Source: Persicobacter sp. CCB-QB2 (GTDB lineage Bacteria; Bacteroidota; Bacteroidia; Cytophagales; Cyclobacteriaceae). From it: DNA of 64,000 nt. Location: contig NZ_LBGV01000001.1 of the NCBI RefSeq assembly GCF_001274635.1, positions 2,728,001 to 2,792,000 on the forward strand, written 5' to 3'. The position numbers and the translations under genes were made by a program. A model generated the notes under the pieces. The model searched no databases. It was not told the DNA's origin and saw only the letters and a program-made list of their open reading frames with translations. Shown here in pieces: positions 1 through 10,600 of this stretch (positions are counted from its first letter, which is position 1; the number at the start of each line of letters is the position of its first letter).

Positions 1-531
1 GGAAAGAGATTAGCTTGAACATTAGATAAACCATGTTTTAACTAAAATTACGCCAAAAACCCAAAATAACAGGGACTCCTAATGGTAAAGACTGCGGGCA
101 TTGAAACTGACAAAACATCAACCCACTTTGTGTAGGACTGCTCCATCAGCAATAATGGTCGTCAGGTATAATATGAAAGCAGCCACCGCAATTCCTTAGC
201 TGGTCAATACGACAGGAACTAAAATGCAGACCGCCTATTATGATAGCATCAACTGTAGTAAAGCCAACAGTAACCTAACTCCTGAATAAAGGGTTAAAAG
301 CTCTTTGGAGCAGGGAAGTAGGAACAGCAAGGGAATCACAACTTTTAGTAGCGCTAATTTAAATGCCTGGAAAGGCTTAAGCCTAGCCCCAGGAAACCAC
401 GGAATCAGTAATCGGCTCCTGCTTTAGGTAGGCCACCTAGCTAGAAAGAGGGGCTTAGATGTGGAACTTTTTTCAGGATATGGAAAGAGTAGCGGCAAGC
501 ATTAGGATCTGAATACCCCATGACTAAGTAT
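1..531. other. Gene-free left edge with many short hairpins (possible structured RNA or decayed element)
   Basis: No open frame of useful length exists on either strand. The plus strand holds a run of short perfect hairpins: TGAT-AGC-ATCA near 240-251, GCTC-TTTG-GAGC near 300-312, GCCT-GGAA-AGGC near 366-378 (a GNRA-like loop), and TAGGT-AGGCC-ACCTA near 426-440. TTCCT and AGGAA also pair across a loop near 191-220. Such density suggests a structured RNA, for example part of a group II intron, or a decayed mobile element. I could not match it to a named family, so the identity is open. Confidence 0.3.
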
Positions 532-569
532 AAAAAAAAGGCCACACCAAAATCATTTTTGGTGTGACC
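532..569 (-). terminator. Intrinsic terminator downstream of the broken susD
   Basis: Arms at 540-552 and 557-569 pair over 13 positions with one mismatch. On the minus strand the stem is followed by a run of T (532-539). It closes the leftmost susCD transcript. Confidence 0.8.
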
Positions 570-598
570 TCTTTTAAGATCAATATTTAGTTGGATGA

Positions 599-2210
599 TT
601 ATTTAATCGGAGCGGGAATATTAACTACCGGATTATTATCTCCCACTGAAATAGCATTATTCACATCAATTTCTTGTCTCGGTATGCGGAATAGTAGTAC
701 ATCCAATTCATTCTCATTAACATTAATACGCATTTCATTCGGGAAGTTCGAACTATTACCATTCGCTACATCCACACGGATAATTGGCTTCTTCAATCTT
801 AAAATGTCAAACATCTCAAAACCTTCTCCCAAAGCTCCACTCTTCTTTGGAACCAAACCTCGTCCTGAAGTTCAGTTGAGGATCCTGCTGTACACTTATA
901 GGAAGGATCACGATATGTCTGAATGAAATTTTCTAAAATCTGTTTACCCTCCGCAACACGACCTGCCATACCCAGCGCCTCTGCCTGGATTAAAATCATT
1001 TCCTCTGCCCTCATTACCGCCCAATCACTTGCATTAACCGCATTGTTAATTATTCCTTTAGATGCCCCAAACTTCACATTGGTGTAGGGAAAATAGCCAT
1101 AATAATCCTCCACGGGGTAGGGTTTACCCTTATAATCAATTGTTTTACCTTCCGTCAATGGTGATTTCAAATTTTCATCAATCCACCATCCCTTTCGGAT
1201 GTCCGTATCTGGAATCTGAGCCCATAGATTTTGATTAATTGCGCGGAACTGCCCCACTAATGTACTATATCCATTTCCTGTAAAAGAACTTAGGTGAGAA
1301 GGCCAATTCAGAATACCTGAAGCCACCACATCATTAGTTTCATTGATCACATTGGCAAAAATCCAGCTTTTATCTCCTGAATCGTAAAATTGAGGTTCCG
1401 TCAAGTCCTCCAAGGTATAGGGAGTGTAACCACCCGACAATGCGGACAGTGCATCATCTGCAGCTGCCTGCCAATTGCCCATTACCAAATTGGCTCTCGC
1501 TCTTAAACCATATGCCACATCTTGATTAATCTGAGATTTATCACTCCTACTGGTTCCCGCTAATAAAGGAATCGCAGTATTCAAATCAGACATAATCAGT
1601 TCAAACACTTCTTTCACAGAGGCTCTTGGATTGTTATACATAAGCTCTTCAGGCGTATTTTCAGTTTGAATGACAACACCGGGGGCATTTTCATTTCCGA
1701 TATAGGAACGCTGAAACATCTGAATCAAATACAGATAAGAAAATGCCCGGAGGCCAAAGCCTGACCGCGATAAGATTGCATTACCGGATCCTCTTTTTCA
1801 GGATCGATTACCCGTAAAATATCATTGGCCACTTTTATATGATTATAAAAAAGCTTCCAGGCCATCAAATTTTCATCTGAAGTATATACTCTGTTGGTAA
1901 ATAATGTATTTTTTCTATACCAATTATAACCAGCATCAGGAGAAACCAAATCTTGCCCGGAGTGGTCCAACATCATGCAAACTGATGCAAAACCATAATC
2001 AAAGTGATTTACATATGAATTTCCAATAGTATTGTACTGAATCATATTGGCTGCCAAGCCTGAAATATGTGCTGATAATAACTCTGGATTCGCATCCATT
2101 AATTCATAACGTCTTGAATCAGACAACACATCTCCCTCCGGATCAATATCCATGTTAACACATGAGGAAAGCATCAAGCCGGAAAATAGAAATATTATTA
2201 ATTTTTTCAT
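599..2210 (-). pseudogene. SusD/RagB-family lipoprotein, interrupted by two frameshifts
   Basis: SusD-type outer-membrane lipoproteins cap the SusC channel and bind oligosaccharide. The N-terminus has a lipoprotein signal (LMLSSC) and starts 4 bp after the stop of the upstream susC. The protein lies in three consecutive frames. Around 1749-1754 one base is missing in a GG run; restoring it turns GQALASGH into the family-typical GQALALRAFSYLYLIQ. Around 828-830 one G is missing in a GGG run; restoring it turns VELWEKV into VELWGEGFEMFDILRLK. With both repairs the gene is one SusD reading frame of roughly 540 codons ending at 599. The rest looks under normal coding constraint, so either the lesions are very recent or they are sequencing errors in G runs. 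As written, only 161 residues are made from the start codon. Confidence 0.85.
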
Positions 2211-2214
2211 GTCT

Positions 2215-5200
2215 TTAGAATTTTACAGATAAACCACCTGATACTGAGCGAACTGGCGCATAACGATAGGAACCAGCAGAAGTAAACGACTGTCTTGGAT
2301 CCAATCCCTGACGTGCGGACCATAAAGCAACATTATCTGCCACCATATAAATTCTTAAATCGCCTAATTTTAATTTATCACTAATGGCCGATGGGAAAGT
2401 ATAACCTACAGTGATATTCGCTAGACTCAAAAAATTAGAACTTACCATGAATCGGTCTGAGGTACTGTTTACGCGTACATCTCCACTTTTCAAACGTGGT
2501 ACACCGGTATTTCTATTTTCCGGAGTCCAGGCATTCAGGATATCCTTATGCCAGTTTTTACCAGCATCTGAAGAAGTTCCCACGTGCATCAACTGCGCAT
2601 AAGTATTATCATACACCTCTCCGCCCAACTGGTAAGCAAAGCCCATAGCAAAATCAAAGCCCTTATAGTTTAACTGCGTTCCGAAACCACCGGAAACTAC
2701 TGGAAGCATATCTCCGGTAGCATAGAAAGAACCATCATCCCAGGAATCTGTGGTTTCCCTACCGGTCACCTCTCCTGTTTCATCATCCACAATATCTTTC
2801 CAGAATAAAGCTTTTCCTGTTTCCTGATCCACTCCCGCATAGGACCTAATGTACATTTGGTACATCGATTCACCCTCTCTGTAAATTCTGGTATCATCGA
2901 TCATCTCTCCATCTAAGGACTCCTCCAGACTCAATATTTTATTCTTCATGAAGGTAGCATTCACATTTATTGCCCAAGAGAAATTGCGATTCTCGATAAG
3001 CTTCGATCTCAGGTCAATTTCCAAACCAGAATTCCGCATCGATCCGACATTAATCGGTAAGAAAGAATATCCCTCATGAGGTGGTACCGGCATATAATAG
3101 AGCATGTCAGTAGTTGTTCTGGAGAAATATTCAAGGCTACCGGATAGTTTGTTTCCGAACAAGCCAAAATCAAATCCAGTATTAAAACTATTGGCAGTTT
3201 CCCAGGTAATATCCGGATTTCCTTTATAATCTAAGGTAAGAGCAAAGTCACCACCCTGATTACTCAACTTATATTGATCTTGGTAGGGATAGAAATTGAT
3301 ATTATTAGGAGTATCAGCATAACCCTGATATAATAATCTGTCATTCCCCTGCTGACCAAAACTCGCTTTGAATTTCAATAAATCAACAAAATCTGAACCG
3401 ATCATGAAGTCCTCCTTCGTGATCAACCATGCAAAACTCGCACTCCAAAAATTCCCCCAACGATTATCTGGATGAAAACGGGAAGAGGCATCTCTTCTGT
3501 ATGAAAGAGATCCAAAGTATTTTCCAGCATAATCATACTGTACTCTGGATAAAAATCCCTGAGTGGCATAACGATCCGTTTTCGAATCATTCTGTGGATT
3601 TTCAATTCCATTACCTAATTCTGGTGCAGTAGGATCAAATAAATTCCCCCTGCTACCGCCCACGAATTGATAAGTATACTGATAATCTTCATAACCAGCC
3701 AAAGCCTCAATATTGTGCTCCCCAAAAGTTTTGTTGAAGTTTAACAAATACTGTTTTGTAAGCCCGAACCTTCTATAGTTATATACATTTATTAAGCCTC
3801 CCTGTCCTGCATACTGACCATAAAATCCATTATAAAGATAATGGTATCGCTGATTATCAGAATCTACACCGAAATTCACATTCAACCTTAAATAGTCGGT
3901 AAAAGAAAGCTCTGCATTCCCTCTTGCTCCGATTACATCAGAAACATATCTTCTGTCATCCAGCTCCATGGTAGAGGCCGGATTTGATTGCCCCATAAAT
4001 GGACGACGATTATTAGTACTGGAAACGTCTCCAAAATCATAAACTGTAAAACCATTTCTATCGATCATCACATTTCCATCTGTATCCCGAACATAAAGCG
4101 GATAGATAGGCGCCATCATATTAGTAACATAGAAAAGATTCCCACTACTATTACTGCTGGTCTGATTTCTAGGAGCCTGCTGATCGTAGTGTGTATAATG
4201 GAAATTAGCGCCAAGCTTCAACCAGTCTTTTGCCTGATAATCACTCCTTAATCGCCCTGAATATCTGGTAAATCCAGAACCTGGTGCAATACCGGTATCA
4301 TCCAGATACCCCAGAGACAAATAGTAATTCATTTTTTCATTGGCAGCGCCACTCACGCTAATGTTATACTCTTCTCTTCGGTTACCTGAGTCAAAGATTT
4401 CATCTTCCCAATTATCCGGACGGTAAAAATAGTCTCCATCTGAATAACCTACAGTAGCATTAGGGTTCATTTTCCCATCAGTTCCGATAAAATCTTGTCC
4501 ATCCGGAACGGTATATACCTGATAACCCAATCCGCCATTATTATAATTAAATAACCTACTCAAGGCCGATTGATGAGCATCAACAGGATTCGGGTTATCA
4601 TTGCCATAAATCTCGTTATTATACAAAGTCTTGTAAAAGGTCTCATAATACTGAGTTGGACTTGTCATTACGTCATAATTTGGAATCGCCCTTCTGTTCA
4701 CTCCTACCTTTGCATCAAAGGATATATTTGACTTTCCTTTCTTACCCTTCTTGGTAGTAATCAAAACAACGCCATTCGCTCCTCTTGCTCCATAAAGTGC
4801 ATTGGAGGCGGCATCCTTAAGTACCGTCAATGATTCTATGTCCTGAGGATTCACACTGGCCAACTTTCCATCAAAGGGAATCCCGTCAATAACATATAAT
4901 GGTTGATTACTGGAGCTAATCGAACCCACACCACGAACACGAATATCTGCCGTTTCTCCCGGCTGACCTGTCTGGCTTTGTATCTGCACCCCAGCCAGTT
5001 GCCCAGCCAGCGCCTTTGTCACATCAGAGGATTGTCTGGTAATAATATCCTCAGATTTGATGGTGGCCGCAGAACCTGTAAAAGAACTTCTTTTGGCTGT
5101 ACCATAAGCCACGACCATCACTTCTTCCAATTCCTTGATATCAGCGGTCATGACCATATCCACTTTGGAGCGATTCCCAATCACGACCTCTTCTGTGGCT

Positions 5201-5430
5201 AAGCCAATAAAACTAAACACTAAGCTTTTTGCACCGTCCACGTTTAGGGAATACTTCCCCTCAATGTCCGTAATTGTTCCTGTGGCAGATCCTTTGACAG
5301 TAACATTCACACCGGGGATGGGCTCCCCGCTTTCTTCTGCTGTTACGGTACCCGTAACAACACGCCCCTGGGCAAAAGCAGACATAGCAGTCCACAGAAT
5401 TGCCAGAGCAATCAGTAATGGATTTTTCAT
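2215..5430 (-). CDS. SusC/RagA-family TonB-linked outer-membrane transporter (module 1)
   Basis: TonB-dependent importer of the SusC family, expected to move oligosaccharides or peptides across the outer membrane with its SusD partner. The 1071 residues begin with a signal peptide (to about 21, AFAQ). A carboxypeptidase-D-like regulatory domain follows at about 22-105 (VVTGTVTAEESGEPIPGVNV), then the EEVMVVAYGT linker and a plug domain at about 115-230 (PQDIESLTVLKDAASNALYG, then GANGVVLITTKKGK). The remainder is a large barrel ending in a C-terminal Phe, as barrel proteins usually do. It is followed after 4 bp by the broken susD. No degradative enzyme or ECF sigma/anti-sigma pair lies beside it, so the substrate cannot be inferred. 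Confidence 0.95.
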   Translation of the reverse strand: MKNPLLIALAILWTAMSAFAQGRVVTGTVTAEESGEPIPGVNVTVKGSATGTITDIEGKYSLNVDGAKSLVFSFIGLATEEVVIGNRSKVDMVMTADIKELEEVMVVAYGTAKRSSFTGSAATIKSEDIITRQSSDVTKALAGQLAGVQIQSQTGQPGETADIRVRGVGSISSSNQPLYVIDGIPFDGKLASVNPQDIESLTVLKDAASNALYGARGANGVVLITTKKGKKGKSNISFDAKVGVNRRAIPNYDVMTSPTQYYETFYKTLYNNEIYGNDNPNPVDAHQSALSRLFNYNNGGLGYQVYTVPDGQDFIGTDGKMNPNATVGYSDGDYFYRPDNWEDEIFDSGNRREEYNISVSGAANEKMNYYLSLGYLDDTGIAPGSGFTRYSGRLRSDYQAKDWLKLGANFHYTHYDQQAPRNQTSSNSSGNLFYVTNMMAPIYPLYVRDTDGNVMIDRNGFTVYDFGDVSSTNNRRPFMGQSNPASTMELDDRRYVSDVIGARGNAELSFTDYLRLNVNFGVDSDNQRYHYLYNGFYGQYAGQGGLINVYNYRRFGLTKQYLLNFNKTFGEHNIEALAGYEDYQYTYQFVGGSRGNLFDPTAPELGNGIENPQNDSKTDRYATQGFLSRVQYDYAGKYFGSLSYRRDASSRFHPDNRWGNFWSASFAWLITKEDFMIGSDFVDLLKFKASFGQQGNDRLLYQGYADTPNNINFYPYQDQYKLSNQGGDFALTLDYKGNPDITWETANSFNTGFDFGLFGNKLSGSLEYFSRTTTDMLYYMPVPPHEGYSFLPINVGSMRNSGLEIDLRSKLIENRNFSWAINVNATFMKNKILSLEESLDGEMIDDTRIYREGESMYQMYIRSYAGVDQETGKALFWKDIVDDETGEVTGRETTDSWDDGSFYATGDMLPVVSGGFGTQLNYKGFDFAMGFAYQLGGEVYDNTYAQLMHVGTSSDAGKNWHKDILNAWTPENRNTGVPRLKSGDVRVNSTSDRFMVSSNFLSLANITVGYTFPSAISDKLKLGDLRIYMVADNVALWSARQGLDPRQSFTSAGSYRYAPVRSVSGGLSVKF

Positions 5431-5440
5431 AAGTAAAGTT

Positions 5441-5457
5441 TGGTTAAGATGGATAAC
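5441..5457 (-). promoter_or_regulatory. Shared susC leader motif, copy 1
   Basis: On the minus strand GTTATCCATCTTAACCA ends 10 nt before the start codon. Near-identical motifs precede the other two susC genes (10798-10815 and 16489-16506), while the spacer to the ATG varies. It may be a translation or regulatory element; function is inferred only from conservation. Confidence 0.45.
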
Positions 5458-5487
5458 ACCTGATAGCGAATCAAAATACTATCTACC

Positions 5488-5520
5488 GCAAGTAAAGCAG
5501 TATTTAATTCTGTTCAAAAA
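5488..5520 (-). promoter_or_regulatory. Candidate susC promoter, module 1
   Basis: On the minus strand TTTTTG (5515-5520) is followed after 19 nt by TTACTTGC (5488-5495), close to the Bacteroidota -33/-7 pattern. The same elements with the same 19-nt spacing occur upstream of the second susC (10846-10878). Both are preceded by the identical 14-mer ATTATTCAGTTGAA (5544-5557 and 10902-10915). Confidence 0.45.
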
Positions 5521-5557
5521 GCGAAAACCCACACAAAAAACCATTCAACTGAATAAT

Positions 5558-6057
5558 AAGATATCGATCAAAATAATAAACCAGTGCCATCTAATCTAAA
5601 ACCAATACCCACTCCATCAAGCCAAAATCCATTATTAAAAACCACTTCTATCATTAATAAAAGATTAAAAAAGACGCGTATTAAATACCTTTGGAATGCT
5701 TGATTTGAAACTATTTTTTTTATTAAAAAACAATTAAATTATATAAGTTGATGTGCATTTTTTGCCAAAAGACCTTTTTACCATCAAATCCTCAAACAAA
5801 CTTGAATTAACCCAAAATCAATTCAATAAATATCGACTTACGTTACGCATCTGTAAAGATGAGTAAAAGAAAAAAAGGAGGCGATTTTAATCTATTTGAT
5901 AAAAATTAGGCTGAAAAAATAATCCTTTCGTTTTTACTCATTAGATTCAAAACACAAATAGATTAACCTGAACTATTCATACAGAAATATTGACTTGATC
6001 GTAATGAATGAAGTAATCAGCCCCCCTTTCAAGTTCCCCCAATAGAAATCAATGCAT
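5558..6057. other. AT-rich intergenic region between susCD modules
   Basis: About 500 bp between the susC promoter region and the terminator of the next module. I see only AT-rich sequence with homopolymer runs, and no gene, tRNA or copy of the repeat families found elsewhere. Confidence 0.6.
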
Positions 6058-6084
6058 AAAAAAAGCCAGCGATTAACGCTGGCC
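6058..6084 (-). terminator. Intrinsic terminator of susCD module 2
   Basis: GCCAGCG (6066-6072) pairs with CGCTGGC (6078-6084) across a 5-nt loop, followed on the minus strand by a T run. It lies 33 bp beyond the susD stop. Confidence 0.85.
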
Positions 6085-6116
6085 TTTTATGCAAAACTAT
6101 ATATTACTTTATCGGA

Positions 6117-7619
6117 TTAACGGCTTCCTTTTGCCCACCATACGTTTTCAGAGAAAACATACCTTCCATCACCATAGGCTTCCGCTACATTTCGGTTTGC
6201 CGTTACATCAGATCCACCATAGGTGAATCTCAAAGGAAATTGAGTAGCATTCTTTTCATTGGCCAATTCAATCACATGATCGCCCATGGCCTCTAGTCTA
6301 CGATAATCATTATACGCCTCTACCACTTCTGCCTCGAAGAAGGCGAAATACTTTTGGTTCATCACCTCTGATAATGGATCAGCATCAAACAATGGCTTCA
6401 CCTCATCAGTGATATAAGCCTGAATCATGGCAGCAAAATCCGCATCCGCTACGGATCCAAATACATATTTCTTACTCCAAAAAGCAGCTGTAATGGCTTT
6501 GTTTAAAGCAGCCTCCGCCTTTGGAAGATCTCCTGATCTAACATATGCTTCCGCTTTTAAAAACTCCAGCTCGTGATAACTCAACAAATAAGTTGGGGCA
6601 GTAGGCGTACTTAGTGCAGAAACGGCATATCTATTCTGCGCCTGAGCCGGATCCCCATTTACAGCGAATTCAATGGTATCTTTTTCCAATTCTGGGTGCT
6701 TTACCCAATATACTTCTGCTCTCGGGTCATTTCGTTCATCCAATTTGTTGTAAAAGCTTAAGCTGGCACCAAAATAATCACGATCAGTGAAAAACTTATA
6801 GAAAGGGCTAATGGAAGTCCCTCCATTATAATCAAATCGTGCTTCCTCTGCTTCATTAGCAAATGATTTCTCGATCAATGACACCACCTCCTGATAATTA
6901 ACTTCATCCTGGGCCATTAATCTCATAGTGTACCTGGCTTTTAATCCATTGGCAAATGCAATCCAGGAATCAATGTCTCCACCATAAAAGATATCTTGTC
7001 CGGCAATAGGCTCATAAGGAAAAGCCTTTGCTTCATTTACCTCTGCAGCTTTGTTCAAATTAACAATAGCATTGTCCAGATGCATAAAAACATCCTGATA
7101 AATATCCTGCTGTTTATCCAGCTTTGGTTGGAAAATAATACCCGGCTGAAGGGCCTCCGACCATGGCGCATCACCGAAAAGGTCTGTAAGGATGGCTAAA
7201 TTGTAGGCCGTCATCACCTGGGCAATTCCCAAATTCCAGTGATTCCCTGCTTCATTTCCATCATCCGAACATTTTTCAACCACCTGCTTCAGTACCAACA
7301 AGTTTCTATAAATGCTATTCCAGGAATTATTATAGGTACTGTGCGCTATAGGCTCCCCGGAACGAATCTCTGCATTATACAGTTGATTATAAATTCCCAC
7401 ATTGTGTTCCATGTAGGAGGAAGCGTAAAAGGCGAGATCACTCCCGGTTACGGAGAAAGCACTTTTTACGAAAACATCCGTCAACATCAAATTGGTTGGT
7501 GAATCAACAGGATTATTCGGATTAGAATTAATATTGTCCATAATATCTTCTGAACAGGAAGACATCAAAACAATGGCCAATAGACCTAATATATATTTAA
7601 ATTTAGTCATGATATTCAA
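6117..7619 (-). CDS. SusD/RagB-family outer-membrane lipoprotein (module 2)
   Basis: Surface ligand-binding partner of the adjacent SusC. The 500 residues begin with a lipoprotein signal whose lipobox ends at Cys22 (VLMSSC). The start could be Met1 or Met4 (MTKFKYILG); the latter gives a more typical signal peptide. The body fits the SusD-like_2 type: a helical repeat scaffold with YNLAILTDLFGDAPWSEAL at about 135-155 and LLSYHELEFLKAEAYVRSGD at about 345-365. It begins 8 bp after the susC stop, so the two are co-transcribed, and it ends before a clear terminator. Confidence 0.92.
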   Translation of the reverse strand: MNIMTKFKYILGLLAIVLMSSCSEDIMDNINSNPNNPVDSPTNLMLTDVFVKSAFSVTGSDLAFYASSYMEHNVGIYNQLYNAEIRSGEPIAHSTYNNSWNSIYRNLLVLKQVVEKCSDDGNEAGNHWNLGIAQVMTAYNLAILTDLFGDAPWSEALQPGIIFQPKLDKQQDIYQDVFMHLDNAIVNLNKAAEVNEAKAFPYEPIAGQDIFYGGDIDSWIAFANGLKARYTMRLMAQDEVNYQEVVSLIEKSFANEAEEARFDYNGGTSISPFYKFFTDRDYFGASLSFYNKLDERNDPRAEVYWVKHPELEKDTIEFAVNGDPAQAQNRYAVSALSTPTAPTYLLSYHELEFLKAEAYVRSGDLPKAEAALNKAITAAFWSKKYVFGSVADADFAAMIQAYITDEVKPLFDADPLSEVMNQKYFAFFEAEVVEAYNDYRRLEAMGDHVIELANEKNATQFPLRFTYGGSDVTANRNVAEAYGDGRYVFSENVWWAKGSR

Positions 7620-7627
7620 TTTTGGGA

Positions 7628-10600
7628 TTAGAATTTAAGATCGAAGCCAAAACCAAAACTTTGCGTTTGCGGCATAGAGAATCGCTCAAATGAGCCTCCC
7701 ATATTATTATTACCCTGAGATGATTCCGGATCAAAGTTTGGTAATGCTGACCATAGCAAAATATTTCTAGCGAAAGCATTCACCCCTAATTCCAAACCGC
7801 TTTTGAATCTTGGTAGGCGATAGCTCAAAGTTACCTCTCTCAATTTCACAAAAGAGTTGTCATAAATATAGGCTTCATCAATATTACCCAAGGCATTTGC
7901 ATATAGGTTTTGATAAGCAACAGCGTCCTCTTCTCCACCTCTCTGAATATCATTGGGAGTACCATCAGATTTAAAACCGGGGTAAATAAAAGGCGTAGAA
8001 CGGTCTGCTGTTTTTTCAGAAACGCCATATAGATCCAGTAATCCATTTGAACCGGAGTACATTTGCCCTCCATTTTTCCACTCAAAAGTAGCGCTTAAGC
8101 TAACTCTCTTATAAGAAAAACGAGTTGAACCACCCATAATAAAATCAGGAGCTACATTTCCGATCACGTCTGGCTCTCCCGGCATTGGCATACCGTAATT
8201 CCAAGCGTTAGGATTATCATTCACCAAAATTCTACCCTGATCATCTCTTGCATAAGCAGTACCATAAATCACTGGGAAGGTATACCCAATACCAGCTCTT
8301 ACCTGAGGGGTTACGAAACCACCTAAAAAGATGCTTTCCACACCATCTGCTAATTCATCCACCACATTCACAATTCGGGAAAAGTTTACACTTAAATCCC
8401 ATTGGAAATCTTTGGTTTGCACAGGAGTGGCAGTTAAAACCAATTCATGCGCATCCGTATGTACCGCTCCACCGTTCATCATTCTGCTGGAAACACCAGT
8501 AGAGCCTGCTAATGGTACTTCGAAAATCTGATCGGTAACATTCTGACGGGAATAAGTGTAATCCAGTCCGAAGCGGTCATTGAAAAATCTCAATTCTGCA
8601 CCGATCTCATAGGATTGGGTATTCTGAGGTTTTAATTCCGGATCATACTGCACGAAATAGGGGATAAATGAATTCACACCACCCATTGGGTAAGTAATTG
8701 GGGCGTTAGCCCAAAATCCTCCACCATAAGAGGGAGTGTACAGGTAATTGTCTCGATATGTTCCTGCTTGCCCCACCTCTGCATAAGATGCTCTCAATTT
8801 CGCGAAAGATAGTGCAGGAATATCACCAATAGCCTCTATCTCTGTCAAAACAAAACCCAGGGAAACCGAAGGGTAAACAAATGAACGATTCCCTCTAGGC
8901 ATTTGAGAAACAATATCATTTCTGCCTGTAGCAGTCAAAAACAACATTTTCTTATAGTCTAAAGAAAGCTGACCGAAAAATCCAACGGTTCTATTCCCCC
9001 ATTGTTCTTCCGAAGCTTGTTGGATATTAGTATTGTTAATATGAGACCAGCCACCAAAGTTGAAATCATATCCATTTTGAGAATATTTCTTTTGATTACT
9101 GTCATTGATTTCATTACCCACTAAAGCATTTAAGGAAAGATCATCATTAATAGACCAACCAAAGTTCACCGTTGTCAAACTATTAACCGTTGCGGAAGTG
9201 ACACCATAATTCTGCATGAAACCAGTCCCACCCCGATGACCATAACCATAAATATCCTGTAAGTGGGTGGTATAAGTGTCTGCTCCAATTTGAGTTTTCA
9301 CTTTCAAACTCATATCATCACCAATCTCTGGGGCAAACTCTAAATAACCATTACCAAAAAAACGGTTGGTTTGCTCATTAAAGGTCATATTATCTACGGC
9401 CCAATAAGGATTATTAAAAGTCAAAGAACGGTAATAAACCTGATCATATGGATCTTCTGGTGTACTTGAGGGGATTCCCTTCAAATCATAAGTAGCAGGA
9501 GCGGCAAATACACCCGCGAGAATGGCATCATTACCTGCAGACAATTTATCAATATTATTCTGCATATAATTCGCAGTGAAACCCGTCGTCCAATAGTCAT
9601 TTAACTTGGTCTCCACGTTTCCTTTCACATTATAACGCTCCATACCCGTACCTGGAGCAATACCTTTTTGAGTAGAATTACCAATACCAAAAGAATAATG
9701 ACCTCTATTGGTCGCTTGGCTAATGTTAGCTGAATTCGTTACCGTATGCCCCGTCCGGAAAAAATCATTGAAGTTATCATAAGTCTGAGGAGTCGTCCAG
9801 GGGTCTAAGCCCGCACTTGCACGTTGTGGGACATAGTACATGCCATTTTTGCCTTGGCTATTGCCACCATAGTTAATATCATTAGGTAGCTCTGACAATT
9901 TTGGGCCCCATGCCATGGAAGAATAAGGATCAAATGCACCATTATAGCCTTGCGCATAACCGCTTTGATATTCAGGAGATCTGGAGACTACATCAAAAGA
10001 GGTGAAATTTGAAAAAGTCACCACAGGCTTTCCTTTCACATTGCCTTTTCCACTTTTGGTGGTAATGACCACCACCCCATTAGAGGCACGAATACCATAA
10101 AGTGCTGCTGCAGCCTGACCTTTCAAAATGTTGATACTCTCAATATCATTTGGATCAATATCCACTGCACGGTTAGAAACATCCGCTCCGGTAACAGAGC
10201 TTCCAGTATTAAAATCCGGCGTAGAAGAAACCGGCATTCCGTCAATCACATATAAAGGTGTATTGTTTCCAGTAAAGGAACGCGCTCCACGAATAGTAAT
10301 CTGAGAAGATGCCCCCGGCATACCGGAAGAAGGCTTAATATCCACACCGGCAATTTTACCCTGCATGGCAGTGGCCAAATCCGCATTACCGGCCTTGGTC
10401 AATTCCTGATTACTCACCTCCTGCACCGCATAACCCAAAGACTTCTTGTCGCGCTTCATTCCCATAGCAGTTACTACCACCTCACCCAACTGCTTGATAT
10501 CCGCAGTCATGACCATATCGATCTTAGACTGACCACCCACTGCAACTTCTTCCGTGGCTAAACCAATAAAGGAAAATATAATTTTATCTGAGGAAGAAGC

